In this document: positions 1 to 7,420 of the stretch, in pieces | Position numbering within the stretch: position 1 is the stretch's first letter | Layout: each line of letters opens with the position of its first letter | NCBI GenBank assembly: GCA_937957985.1 | Contig: CALGOH010000132.1 | Coordinates: 1 to 7,849, forward strand | Reading direction: 5' to 3' | Length of the DNA: 7,849 nt | From: an uncultured Verrucomicrobiae bacterium | GTDB lineage: Bacteria > Verrucomicrobiota > Verrucomicrobiia > Verrucomicrobiales > Akkermansiaceae | Notes under the pieces: generated by a model | The model's database searches: none | The model's input: only the letters and a program-made list of their open reading frames with translations | Told to the model about the DNA's origin: nothing | Made by a program: the position numbers and the translations under genes

Positions 1-41
1 GTGATCGCCGTGGTTCCCACAAACCCTCGCGAACCGTCAAA

Positions 42-62
42 CGAAGGCTTGCCAAGGCTTCG
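42..62. promoter_or_regulatory. Imperfect dyad upstream of dnaN
   Basis: Bases 42-50 and 54-62 form an inverted repeat around a 3-base centre: CGAAG then CTT on the left, AAG then CTTCG on the right, separated on each side by one mismatched G. Eight of nine positions pair. The same stretch contains the direct repeat AAGGCTT at 44-50 and 54-60. It lies 14 bases before the upstream candidate dnaN start. There is no T-tract after it on the + strand, so it is not a terminator for + transcription. It could be an operator or a 5' leader stem. The function is inferred from symmetry and position only. Confidence 0.3.
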
Positions 63-64
63 GA

Positions 65-69
65 AAAGG
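65..69 (+). promoter_or_regulatory. SD-like AAGGA before an upstream in-frame dnaN ATG
   Basis: AAGGA ends seven bases before an ATG at 77 that is in frame with dnaN. This is the best ribosome-binding-site match near the gene, whereas the family-consensus start at 116 has no comparable motif. It therefore argues for a 13-residue N-terminal extension. Family alignment argues the other way, and most genes in this window have no SD at all, so the match may be chance. Confidence 0.35.
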
Positions 70-115
70 ACCGAGCATGACCGCGGCGCAGCAGAGAACC
101 GCGCCAGATCGAGCA

Positions 116-1213
116 ATGAAGTTCAAGGTATCCAAAGAAGCGCTTCTCGACGGCCTGCAGAAGGTCCAGCACGTGGTCAGCACCCGCACGACCCTGCCCA
201 TCCTCTCGAACGTGCTGCTGGTCGCGGAGAATGGCCGGCTGCAGCTCACGACCACCGACCTGGATGTCGGGATCACGGGTTCGGTGAGCGCCGACGTCTC
301 CAAGGACGGGGCGACGACCCTGCCGGCCAAGCGGCTGGTGAACATCATCCGCGAGCTTCCCGCCAGCGAGGTCGAGATTTCCGTCGATGCCAAGAACGTG
401 GCCTCGATTTCCTGCGGCCCGTCGTTCTTCAAGATCATCGGCCTGGGCCAGGATGATTTCCCTCCGCTGCCGAATTTCGACGGTGCGAGGGAATACCGCA
501 TCCCCCAGCAGATGCTCCGGGACGGACTGAAGAAGACCGCCTACGCGATCTCGACCGACGAGACCCGCTATGTGCTCAACGGCATCTACACCTCGTTCCG
601 CGAGGGCAAGCTGACCCTCGTCGCAACCGACGGCCGGCGCCTCGCGATGGTGGAGAACGACCTCGATTTCCCGGCGAGTCAGGAAGTGGACGTGATCGTG
701 CCCACCAAGGCCGTCCAGGAACTCCAGCGCCTGCTCGGGAACGACGGAGAGGTGCTCGTCCACCTGAGCGACAGCCAGATCTCCTTCAGCATCGGCGACC
801 ACCTGCTCGTCAGCAAGCTGATCGAGGGCAACTACCCGAACTACCGCCAGGTCATTCCGTCCGACTCGAGCGAGCGGGTCGAGCTGCCCCGCGAGGCGAT
901 GCTCGAGACGGTGCGTCGGGTCTCGCTTCTTTCCTCGGACAAGTCCAACTCGGTGAAGCTGGTGTTCAGTTCGAACAAGGTGGAGGTCACGGCCAACAGC
1001 CCGGACGTCGGGGAAGCGCGCGAGAACCTCGAAGTGCCCTATGAGGGCAAGGACCTGCAGATCGCCTTCAATCCCGAGTTCCTCAAGGCGCCGCTGCAGA
1101 ACCTTGATGGGGAAACGGTCTATCTCGACCTGATCGACGAGATGAGCCCGGGCGTGGTGCGGATCGAGGGAAGCTTCCTCTACGTCATCATGCCGATGCG
1201 GGTGACCGGCTGA
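116..1213 (+). CDS. dnaN: DNA polymerase III subunit beta (sliding clamp)
   Basis: The beta clamp is a ring-shaped homodimer that encircles DNA and tethers DNA polymerase III. It is also the docking site for other replication and repair proteins. The 365-residue product matches the family's usual length of about 366 and should fold as three similar clamp domains (roughly 1-120, 121-245 and 246-365). Family motifs visible are TLPIL at 26-30, DDFPPLP at 113-119, ETRYVLNGI at 149-157, ATDGRRLA at 170-177, EGNYPNY at 237-243 and the C-terminal MPMR at 359-362, which lies in the partner-binding cleft region. I chose the ATG at 116 because MKFKVSKE aligns with the family N terminus. An in-frame ATG at 77 would add MTAAQQRTAPDRA and has a better SD. 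The gene is alone on its strand here and converges on the ABC ATPase gene. dnaA and recF are not in the window. Function is very secure; the start is less so. Confidence 0.97.
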   Translation: MKFKVSKEALLDGLQKVQHVVSTRTTLPILSNVLLVAENGRLQLTTTDLDVGITGSVSADVSKDGATTLPAKRLVNIIRELPASEVEISVDAKNVASISCGPSFFKIIGLGQDDFPPLPNFDGAREYRIPQQMLRDGLKKTAYAISTDETRYVLNGIYTSFREGKLTLVATDGRRLAMVENDLDFPASQEVDVIVPTKAVQELQRLLGNDGEVLVHLSDSQISFSIGDHLLVSKLIEGNYPNYRQVIPSDSSERVELPREAMLETVRRVSLLSSDKSNSVKLVFSSNKVEVTANSPDVGEARENLEVPYEGKDLQIAFNPEFLKAPLQNLDGETVYLDLIDEMSPGVVRIEGSFLYVIMPMRVTG

Positions 1214-1267
1214 GGATCGCGGTGTTTCAAGCCGCCCGGGGGGATGCGGGTTTCAACCCCGTGATCC
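1214..1267. terminator. Possible hairpin between convergent dnaN and ABC ATPase genes
   Basis: The 58-base gap between the two convergent stop codons is almost filled by an inverted repeat. GGATCGCGG at 1214-1222 pairs with CCGTGATCC at 1259-1267 through eight Watson-Crick pairs and one G-T pair. The 36-base interior is GC-rich and contains TTTCAA twice, at 1224-1229 and 1251-1256. The position suits a bidirectional terminator, but there is no T-run on either strand. It would have to work without the usual U-tract, or be only an RNA end-protecting stem. Confidence 0.35.
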
Positions 1268-1271
1268 CCAT

Positions 1272-2246
1272 TCACGCCAGGCACCCGGGACAATCCTGGG
1301 CGAAGTGACCGGGCTTGATCTCGGTGAGCTGCGGTTGGCGGTCATTCAGGCATTTGGCGGCGTCGCCGATGCGGTTGCGCGGCTGGAAGGCGCAGCCCGA
1401 AGGCGGCTTCGACATGTCCGGGGGCAGTCCCGGGATGGTGTAGAGCTCCTCGTCGCGCGAATGCCGGGCCGGAATACTCTGGAGCAACGAGCGCGTGTAG
1501 GCGTGGAGCGGCTCGCGGAAGAGGTCGGCGCGGCTGGCCGACTCGACGATGCGGCCGGCATACATCACGTTGACCTGGTCGCAGACCTGCGAGACGACCT
1601 CGAGGTCGTGGGTGATGAAGATCACGGCCGTGCCCAGCTCCCGCTGGCGTTCGCGGATCAGGTCGAGGACCTGCTTCTGGACGGTGACGTCGAGGGCGGT
1701 GGTCGGCTCGTCGCAGATCAGCAGCTCGGGCCGGGTGATCAGCGCCATCGCGATCATCACCCGCTGGCGCATGCCGCCCGAGAACTCGTGGGGGTAGGAT
1801 TCGATGCGCTTGTCCGGCTCGGGAATGCCGACCTCGTCGAGCGACTGGATGGCGCGCTGGACCGCCTTGGTGCCGCGCAGGCCCTCGTGCAGTTCGAGGG
1901 GTTCGACCAACTGGTCGCGGATCCGCATGTAGGGATTCAGCGAGGTCATCGGATCCTGGAAGATCATCGAGATGCGCTTGCCGCGGATCTTCCTGAGACG
2001 GCGCTCGCCGCAGGAGAGCAGGTCGGTGCCGTCGAAGACCGCCTTGCCACCGTGGATTCTCCCGGGGGGCTGGGGGATCAGTCCCAGCAGGGAATAACAG
2101 GTCACCGATTTTCCCGAGCCCGATTCCCCGACGATGCCCAGGGTCTGGCCGGATTCCACCCGGAAGGAAACGTCTTCCACCGCGTGGACGACACCATTCC
2201 GGGTGTGGAAACGGGTGGTCAGGTGCTGGACGTCGAGGAGCGGCAT
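1272..2246 (-). CDS. ABC transporter ATP-binding protein, OppD/DppD type (peptide/nickel family)
   Basis: This is the nucleotide-binding subunit of a peptide/nickel-type (Opp/Dpp) ABC importer. It would hydrolyse ATP on the cytoplasmic face of a membrane permease. The 324 residues show Walker A GESGSGKS at 40-47, the Q-loop at Q97, a signature variant FSGGM at 155-159, Walker B LLICDE at 175-180, the D-loop ALD at 184-186 and the switch histidine H213. The C-terminal oligopeptide-type extension follows from about 245. Its cysteines are C285, C299, C319 and C322; the usual second cysteine of the GC...RC motif is N291. I chose the ATG at 2246 because MPLLDVQHL matches the family start. A GTG at 2267 would add seven residues and lies inside a tandem repeat. 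No permease, binding protein or partner ATPase is adjacent in the window. The gene follows der by 69 bases and converges on dnaN. Substrate is unknown. Confidence 0.93.
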   Translation of the reverse strand: MPLLDVQHLTTRFHTRNGVVHAVEDVSFRVESGQTLGIVGESGSGKSVTCYSLLGLIPQPPGRIHGGKAVFDGTDLLSCGERRLRKIRGKRISMIFQDPMTSLNPYMRIRDQLVEPLELHEGLRGTKAVQRAIQSLDEVGIPEPDKRIESYPHEFSGGMRQRVMIAMALITRPELLICDEPTTALDVTVQKQVLDLIRERQRELGTAVIFITHDLEVVSQVCDQVNVMYAGRIVESASRADLFREPLHAYTRSLLQSIPARHSRDEELYTIPGLPPDMSKPPSGCAFQPRNRIGDAAKCLNDRQPQLTEIKPGHFAQDCPGCLA

Positions 2247-2259
2247 GGTGCGGCGCCTA

Positions 2260-2289
2260 GAAACCACGGATGAAGGCGGATGGACACGG
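2260..2289 (-). repeat. 10-bp-period tandem repeat upstream of the ABC ATPase gene
   Basis: On the + strand three consecutive 10-mers read GAAACCACGG (2260-2269), ATGAAGGCGG (2270-2279) and ATGGACACGG (2280-2289). On the minus strand this is a degenerate repeat of CCGTGTCCAT type in the gap between der and the ABC ATPase gene, ending 13 bases before the ATPase ATG. From memory, similar ATCCGTGTCCATCCGTGG-like strings recur between genes in Verrucomicrobiota and related genomes. I could not verify this. Function is unknown. Confidence 0.5.
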
Positions 2290-2315
2290 AATTCTTACCC
2301 GGCGAAGGGACGGGG

Positions 2316-3695
<1,380 letters not shown>

Positions 3696-3706
3696 GGGGG
3701 AGTAAA

Positions 3707-3746
3707 TGCTGAAACACTGAAATGCTGAAACGCTGAAATACGGAAA
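3707..3746 (-). repeat. 8-bp-period tandem repeat upstream of der
   Basis: Five consecutive 8-mers on the + strand read TGCTGAAA, CACTGAAA, TGCTGAAA, CGCTGAAA and TACGGAAA. As minus-strand DNA this is a run of TTTCAGCR-like units ending 11 bases before the der ATG. The first four units agree closely and the fifth is degenerate. It is the most AT-rich and regular stretch in the window. I recall strings of this kind (TTTCAGCATTTCAGCG) as common between genes in Verrucomicrobiota, unverified here. It is too short and lacks spacers, so it is not a CRISPR. Confidence 0.6.
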
Positions 3747-3759
3747 GTTTCGCCGCGGG

Positions 3760-4356
3760 TCAGAGGTGGGATCCCGGCTCGTGATGCGAATCCCCGAGCT
3801 GGTGGATGCCTTCGCGGATGTAGGCGTAGCCGGACCAGATGCAGAAGATCGTGGCGAACAGGCACGGCCAGCGCGGTGAAAACGGAACCACGCGCAGCAT
3901 CACCCAGCCGAGGGCGAACATCTGGGCGAAGGTGCAGACCTTGCCGGTCCAATGGGGGCGGATGCGCACCTGATGGTTGAGGAAATGGAGCACCGCCACG
4001 CCGCCGACGATGATGACGTCGCGGACGATGACGATCGCCGCGAACCACAGCGGGATGCCCCAGCCGCCCGGGCCCCAGTCGACGAAGCTGAGCGTGACCA
4101 GTGCGGTGAGAAGCAGCGACTTGTCGGCGATCGGGTCGATGATCGCGCCGAAGCGCGACCGCTGGTTGAAGCGGCGGGCGATCCAACCGTCGAGACCGTC
4201 GCTGGCCGCCGCGGTCACGAAGACCGCAAGCGCGGAGACGCGCAGCCATTCCTCGGGATGGCCTTCCTCGATGCTGATGCCGTAGTAGATCGCCAGCACG
4301 GCGAACACCGGCACCAGCAGGATGCGGGAAAGGGTGATCTTGCTGGCGAGGGTCAC
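3760..4356 (-). CDS. pgsA: CDP-diacylglycerol-glycerol-3-phosphate 3-phosphatidyltransferase (phosphatidylglycerophosphate synthase)
   Basis: This inner-membrane enzyme transfers a phosphatidyl group from CDP-diacylglycerol to glycerol 3-phosphate. It gives phosphatidylglycerol phosphate, the precursor of phosphatidylglycerol and cardiolipin. The 198-residue product carries the complete CDP-alcohol phosphotransferase signature: D53, D56-G57, A60-R61, then eight residues to G70, D74 and D78. The opening ASKITLSRILLVPVF is typical of PgsA, and several hydrophobic segments (about 10-27, 40-52, 80-93, 102-125, 142-158 and 164-180) fit a six-helix protein. The start is a GTG at 4356, chosen by family alignment. 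It has no SD and is preceded directly by a hairpin arm. The gene lies 51 bases after the cyclase-like gene. Other CDP-alcohol transferases such as phosphatidylserine synthase are possible, but length and N terminus favour PgsA. Confidence 0.9.
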   Translation of the reverse strand: MTLASKITLSRILLVPVFAVLAIYYGISIEEGHPEEWLRVSALAVFVTAAASDGLDGWIARRFNQRSRFGAIIDPIADKSLLLTALVTLSFVDWGPGGWGIPLWFAAIVIVRDVIIVGGVAVLHFLNHQVRIRPHWTGKVCTFAQMFALGWVMLRVVPFSPRWPCLFATIFCIWSGYAYIREGIHQLGDSHHEPGSHL

Positions 4357-4390
4357 GCCAGGGAGGCTAGCAGATCAGCACTCCCCTGGC
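4357..4390 (-). promoter_or_regulatory. Hairpin abutting the pgsA GTG start
   Basis: On the minus strand GCCAGGG (4390-4384) and CCCTGGC (4363-4357) form a perfect 7-bp GC-rich stem with a 20-base loop. The 3' arm ends directly before the GTG start of pgsA. No T-run follows, so it is not a standard terminator. In the mRNA it would cover the region where a ribosome lands and could lower or control pgsA translation. The regulatory role is inferred from position. Confidence 0.35.
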
Positions 4391-4407
4391 GAGACCGCGA
4401 GCGGACC

Positions 4408-5571
4408 TCAAGGCCGCCCGGGGATCGAATAGTAAACCTGCTCGAGCGCCATCACGGTGTAGGCGGTCACGAGCACGGGATTCGACTCCATCCAGCGGCC
4501 GTTGTCGTTGACCCACGAACCGTCCTCACGCTGGAGCGTGAGCAGTCGCGACGAGAGTTCCTTGCGCCAGTCGACCGTCTTCCCGGACTTGAGCACCAGA
4601 TGGTCGATGCCGGCCGCGGCGAGCGCCTTCGACATCGCCTGATAGTAGTAGTACAGGCCCTCGGCGCCCATGCCGGGGTTTTCCTCGACGGTGAAGTTCT
4701 TGCCGAGCCACTCCTTCACCGCGACGACCCGCGGGTCGTCGGGCCCGAGTTCGGCATAGATCAGCGAGAGAAGACCGGCGTAGGAGATCGACCCGTAGGA
4801 GCGCAGCGCCACGCGGCCGTCGCCGAGTTCCTGCTCGCCGGCCTTGGAGTCTCCGGGCGTGTAGATGAAGCCGCCCTTGTTGTCCGGATCGTCCGACGCC
4901 CACTCCTGGTCGTTGGTTTCCGTCAGGTTCTGGCAGCGCGAGAGGAAGGTGATGGCGGCATCCCAATCGAGCTCCGGCTGGTCGCCGAACTTGCCGTCCT
5001 CGATGACCTTCTTCGAGAGGGCGAGCGCCTCGATCGCGAGGTAGGTGTTGGAAAGGTCGGTGTGGTCGTTCTTGGAGCCGTAGCCGATCCCGCCGTCGTT
5101 CTTGTTGTCGGTGGTGCCTTTCTCGCCGATGTCCCACTGCTCGCCGATCAGGAACTTGCGGCCCTTGACGATCGTCGGTTCGTAGACGTCGCGGGCGGCG
5201 GCGACGAGGGCGGTGACCGAGGTCGCGGTGTTGTAGGTCGCGAGGCCGCGGTTGTAGATGCCGCCGTCCTCCTTCTGCTGCTTCATCAGCCACTCGTAGC
5301 CCTTCTTGATGTTCTCGGGGAATGGCTTGTCGAGCTCGAAGCTCGGGTCCCGAACGGCGGAAGTCAGGGCGAGCGCCGTGAGGGCCGGGAGTTCGGGATC
5401 GCCCCAGTAGCCGTCCTCGTGCTGCTGCGTGGCAAGGTAGGCGTTGCCCCGGGCGATCGCCTGCTTCATCTCATTCTGCAGCGACAGGTAGGGGTTCGGC
5501 GGCAGGTCCGCGGCCGGAGCGAGGCCGGCGGCGCAGAGGGTGGCGATGGTCAGGGTTGGGATCGTTTTCAT
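4408..5571 (-). CDS. Exported prenyltransferase/squalene-cyclase-repeat protein, function unknown
   Basis: The 387-residue protein begins with a signal peptide, MKTIPTLTIATLCAAGLAPA, and probable cleavage lies near residues 20-22. The mature part has repeats of the alpha/alpha-toroid fold shared by squalene cyclases and prenyltransferase beta subunits. QW-type motifs (QxxxGxW) are at Q50-G54-W56 and Q347-G351-W353. Degenerate copies are at Q99-G103 (QQKEDGGIY) and around the glycine pairs at 160-161 and 233-234. The catalytic DxDD motif of squalene-hopene cyclases is absent, the protein is shorter than those enzymes (about 630 residues or more), and it is exported. It is therefore unlikely to be a terpene cyclase and may be a binding or scaffold protein. 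The ATG at 5571 overlaps the stop of the preceding YdjY-domain gene (ATGA), pointing to translational coupling. An earlier in-frame start would remove the signal peptide from the N terminus. Confidence 0.85.
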   Translation of the reverse strand: MKTIPTLTIATLCAAGLAPAADLPPNPYLSLQNEMKQAIARGNAYLATQQHEDGYWGDPELPALTALALTSAVRDPSFELDKPFPENIKKGYEWLMKQQKEDGGIYNRGLATYNTATSVTALVAAARDVYEPTIVKGRKFLIGEQWDIGEKGTTDNKNDGGIGYGSKNDHTDLSNTYLAIEALALSKKVIEDGKFGDQPELDWDAAITFLSRCQNLTETNDQEWASDDPDNKGGFIYTPGDSKAGEQELGDGRVALRSYGSISYAGLLSLIYAELGPDDPRVVAVKEWLGKNFTVEENPGMGAEGLYYYYQAMSKALAAAGIDHLVLKSGKTVDWRKELSSRLLTLQREDGSWVNDNGRWMESNPVLVTAYTVMALEQVYYSIPGRP

Positions 5572-6338
5572 GACTGGTAGGGTTCGATGATGACGGTGAC
5601 CGGGGTTCCTTCCGGCGGAACCCGGCTCGGATGAGGAAGCCATACTTCGTCGAGTTCGTTGTCTTTTCCGGAAAAATTGATGAGCGCGGCGTTGCTGAGG
5701 AAGATCGCGATCAGATCGCCGGATGACTCGGCGACGAAGCGGCCCTCGTAGATGAAGGATCCACCGTAGACCCACGGCGAGTCGGGCATCGGTTTCTCGG
5801 TGGTGGCGTGGTTGATCCAGTCACGCGCTTTGACGATCTCGCCCCCCCGCTTCTCCTTCGCGTCCGGTTTCCACTCGATGAGGACCTGGACGCGTGAATC
5901 CTTCTTCTCCTCGGGCGTTGCCTCCTCGAATTCACCCGAGAGGCTGCCGTCCTCCTCGACCTTGTAGTAGAGTTCCCGGGACGACTTGTAGCGGAGGAGC
6001 TTGAAGGCGAGGTTGAGATTCGTGGCCGAAATGTCGGTGACGAGCAGCGACTCGTGGATCTTTCCGTTCTGATGGACGAGCAGAAACTCGAGCAGGCCCT
6101 CGGTCTGGTTGATGCGGGCCGGAAACCGGATGCTGCGGCTGCGCGGGTCGAAGGTGACGTCCCCGATGGTCATGGTCCCGTCCGGATTCTTCTCCACCGC
6201 AGGCCGCGCCTCGGCCATGGGCTGGTCGGGAGCGGGCAGTGATGACGGTTCCACGGGGGCACGCGCGATCACCTCGTCTGCCGGAAGGACAGCAGCGGAT
6301 AGGGAGAACAGGGCGATGACGGGGGTGATCCTCAACAT
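5568..6338 (-). CDS. Exported YdjY-domain-like protein
   Basis: The 256-residue product starts with a signal peptide (MLRITPVIALFSLSAAVLPA, likely cut before DEV). A Pro/Ala-rich, probably disordered stretch follows to about residue 50. From about 57 the sequence resembles the YdjY domain. It has a beta-rich opening around FDPRSRSIRFPARIN (63-77), the block EGLLEFLLVHQNGKIHES (80-97) followed by LLVTD (98-102), and WVYGGSFIYEGRF (189-201) with GDLIAIF (207-213) near the end. An inserted acidic segment (EEDGSLSGEFEEATPEEKK, 128-146) is predicted to be flexible. The domain's biochemical role is not established to my knowledge. The start at 6338 was chosen because it opens the signal peptide; the frame stays open to 6536, but that would overlap the upstream gene. 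It has no SD. The gene overlaps the cyclase-like gene by 4 bases. The family call rests on remembered motifs. Confidence 0.75.
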   Translation of the reverse strand: MLRITPVIALFSLSAAVLPADEVIARAPVEPSSLPAPDQPMAEARPAVEKNPDGTMTIGDVTFDPRSRSIRFPARINQTEGLLEFLLVHQNGKIHESLLVTDISATNLNLAFKLLRYKSSRELYYKVEEDGSLSGEFEEATPEEKKDSRVQVLIEWKPDAKEKRGGEIVKARDWINHATTEKPMPDSPWVYGGSFIYEGRFVAESSGDLIAIFLSNAALINFSGKDNELDEVWLPHPSRVPPEGTPVTVIIEPYQS

Positions 6339-6359
6339 GAACAAGGAACGTGCGGGGAA

Positions 6360-6401
6360 CGAATCCGTCCAGAGATCTCTTGGGGAAATCACAGGGATTC
6401 G
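6360..6401 (-). promoter_or_regulatory. Inverted repeat with central palindrome upstream of the YdjY-domain gene
   Basis: CGAATCC at 6360-6366 and GGATTCG at 6395-6401 are perfect 7-bp inverted arms. The 28 bases between them contain the 10-bp palindrome AGAGATCTCT (6371-6380). All of this lies in the 77-base gap before the YdjY-domain start. No T-run follows on the minus strand. It could be a binding site or an mRNA leader structure; nothing further is supported. Confidence 0.3.
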
Positions 6402-6415
6402 GAAAGAAATTCGCT

Positions 6416-7303
6416 TCACGCGCGGCGCGTGACGCGATGCGACAGGGCCTCGGCGGCGGTCTCGCCGTCCCGGGGCGGGGGGATGGGGTTCAGTTCCTCC
6501 GAGGTGGCAAGGGCCGAGGCGATGAGCGTGAAGCATCCTTGCAGAATGGTCCGCCGAATGACCTCCGGATCCGCAGGGGCCTCCGAGGCGATCGAACCGA
6601 TTTCGCCGGCCTCATCCCCGGGGCGGAGGAGGGCGACGCGGAGCCCCGGCTCCTCGGAGTCGTCGGTCTTGACGGTGGCGACGAACGAAGCGGCCCGGTC
6701 GGACGCCATTTCAAGAATCTCCGCCGCTTCCTCCGCGGCCCGCCGGGTCAGCTCGATCCGGTCTCCCGGAGCCTCGACGACCAGCTTCACCCGGGGTGCG
6801 TTCCCTGGCGGCTGTTCGGGAGGGGCCATGGTCGCCCGGATGCGGCCGATGGCCCGGACCGCCACCTCGACGTCCTCGGCGCTCGAATCGGCCAGGTCGA
6901 TCACCCGTTCCCAGGTCACGCGGGCCCAGCCGAGGTGGGCGTCGGACTCCAGCCTGGAGGCAAGCTCGATGAACGAGGCGGCCGGCAGGTCCGTGCGCTC
7001 GGTCCAGGCGTCGGGCGGGGCGGGCGAGGTCGGATCGGAAATGTCGATCTGCGGAGCGCGAGGTTTTGGCTTCGGAGGCTCGGGTGGCGGAGGAGAGGGT
7101 GGTTCGGTTTCCGCATCGACCGACTCGATTCCGAAGAGGTCCGACGGCCGGGCCATTTCGGCCGTTGCGCGGTATTTGGCGGTCTCGATCTCCGTGACCG
7201 AAGGCGCTTGCAGAAAATCATGGTCCCTGGTTCCCAGCCACCAGGTGACCCCGATCACCATCGGCACCGCGGTCACCACCAGGACTGGAGGAACTCGTTC
7301 CAT
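6416..7303 (-). CDS. Membrane-anchored proline-rich protein of unknown function
   Basis: I do not recognise this 295-residue protein. It has one hydrophobic segment at about residues 7-23 with a Trp pair at its end, so it is probably an inner-membrane anchor or an uncleaved signal. A proline-rich linker follows at about 67-97, including PPSPPPPEPPKPKPRAP, of the kind that spans the periplasm in TonB-like proteins. The remainder (about 105-295) is soluble, Ala/Glu-rich and probably helical. It includes FIELASRLESDAHLGWARVTWERV (110-133, split here as FIELASRLES and DAHLGWARVTWERV), which resembles a single TPR-like helical hairpin. The ATG at 7303 gives the membrane segment at the N terminus and has no SD. 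It lies just after the rplS terminator and 77 bases before the YdjY-domain gene, so it may begin the six-gene minus-strand unit. It lacks a recognisable TonB C-terminal motif. Confidence 0.7.
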   Translation of the reverse strand: MERVPPVLVVTAVPMVIGVTWWLGTRDHDFLQAPSVTEIETAKYRATAEMARPSDLFGIESVDAETEPPSPPPPEPPKPKPRAPQIDISDPTSPAPPDAWTERTDLPAASFIELASRLESDAHLGWARVTWERVIDLADSSAEDVEVAVRAIGRIRATMAPPEQPPGNAPRVKLVVEAPGDRIELTRRAAEEAAEILEMASDRAASFVATVKTDDSEEPGLRVALLRPGDEAGEIGSIASEAPADPEVIRRTILQGCFTLIASALATSEELNPIPPPRDGETAAEALSHRVTRRA

Positions 7304-7358
7304 CGGCGCGCAGCGTGGTGGGTGGCGGCCGGTCTTCCAAGCGGAGAACCCGCCCGGG

Positions 7359-7394
7359 AAACAAAAACGCCCGCGGCTTGCTGGCCGGGGGCGT
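7359..7394 (-). terminator. Intrinsic terminator of rplS
   Basis: On the minus strand an 11-position stem (7394-7384 with 7377-7367) has ten pairs and one C-C mismatch, closing a 6-base loop. The 3' arm runs into TTTTTGTTT (7367-7359). It lies 26 bases after the rplS stop. This is the clearest terminator in the window and separates rplS from the genes that follow it. Confidence 0.85.
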
Positions 7395-7420
7395 TCCGAA
7401 ATCGAATGCCGGCCTTCGGA

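Noticed and set aside
49..77. Sigma-70-like promoter for dnaN with TTGCCA as -35
   Set aside because: No plausible -10 hexamer occurs at the right spacing.
1305..2273. + strand open frame opposite the ABC ATPase
   Set aside because: It is a shadow of a gene with every expected ATPase motif.
3707..3746. CRISPR array
   Set aside because: The units are 8 bp, contiguous and without spacers, and no cas genes are nearby.
4408..5571. Squalene-hopene cyclase making hopanoids
   Set aside because: There is no DxDD motif, the protein is much shorter than those cyclases, and it carries an export signal. Only the repeat fold is shared.
3952..5580. Long + strand open frame (542 codons) opposite pgsA and the cyclase-like gene
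   Set aside because: It is antisense to two well-supported genes and has the biased composition of a GC-rich shadow frame.
5568..6536. Longer form of the YdjY-like protein starting near 6536
   Set aside because: It would overlap the proline-rich gene by about 120 bases and bury the signal peptide 66 residues into the protein; the start at 6338 is far more natural.
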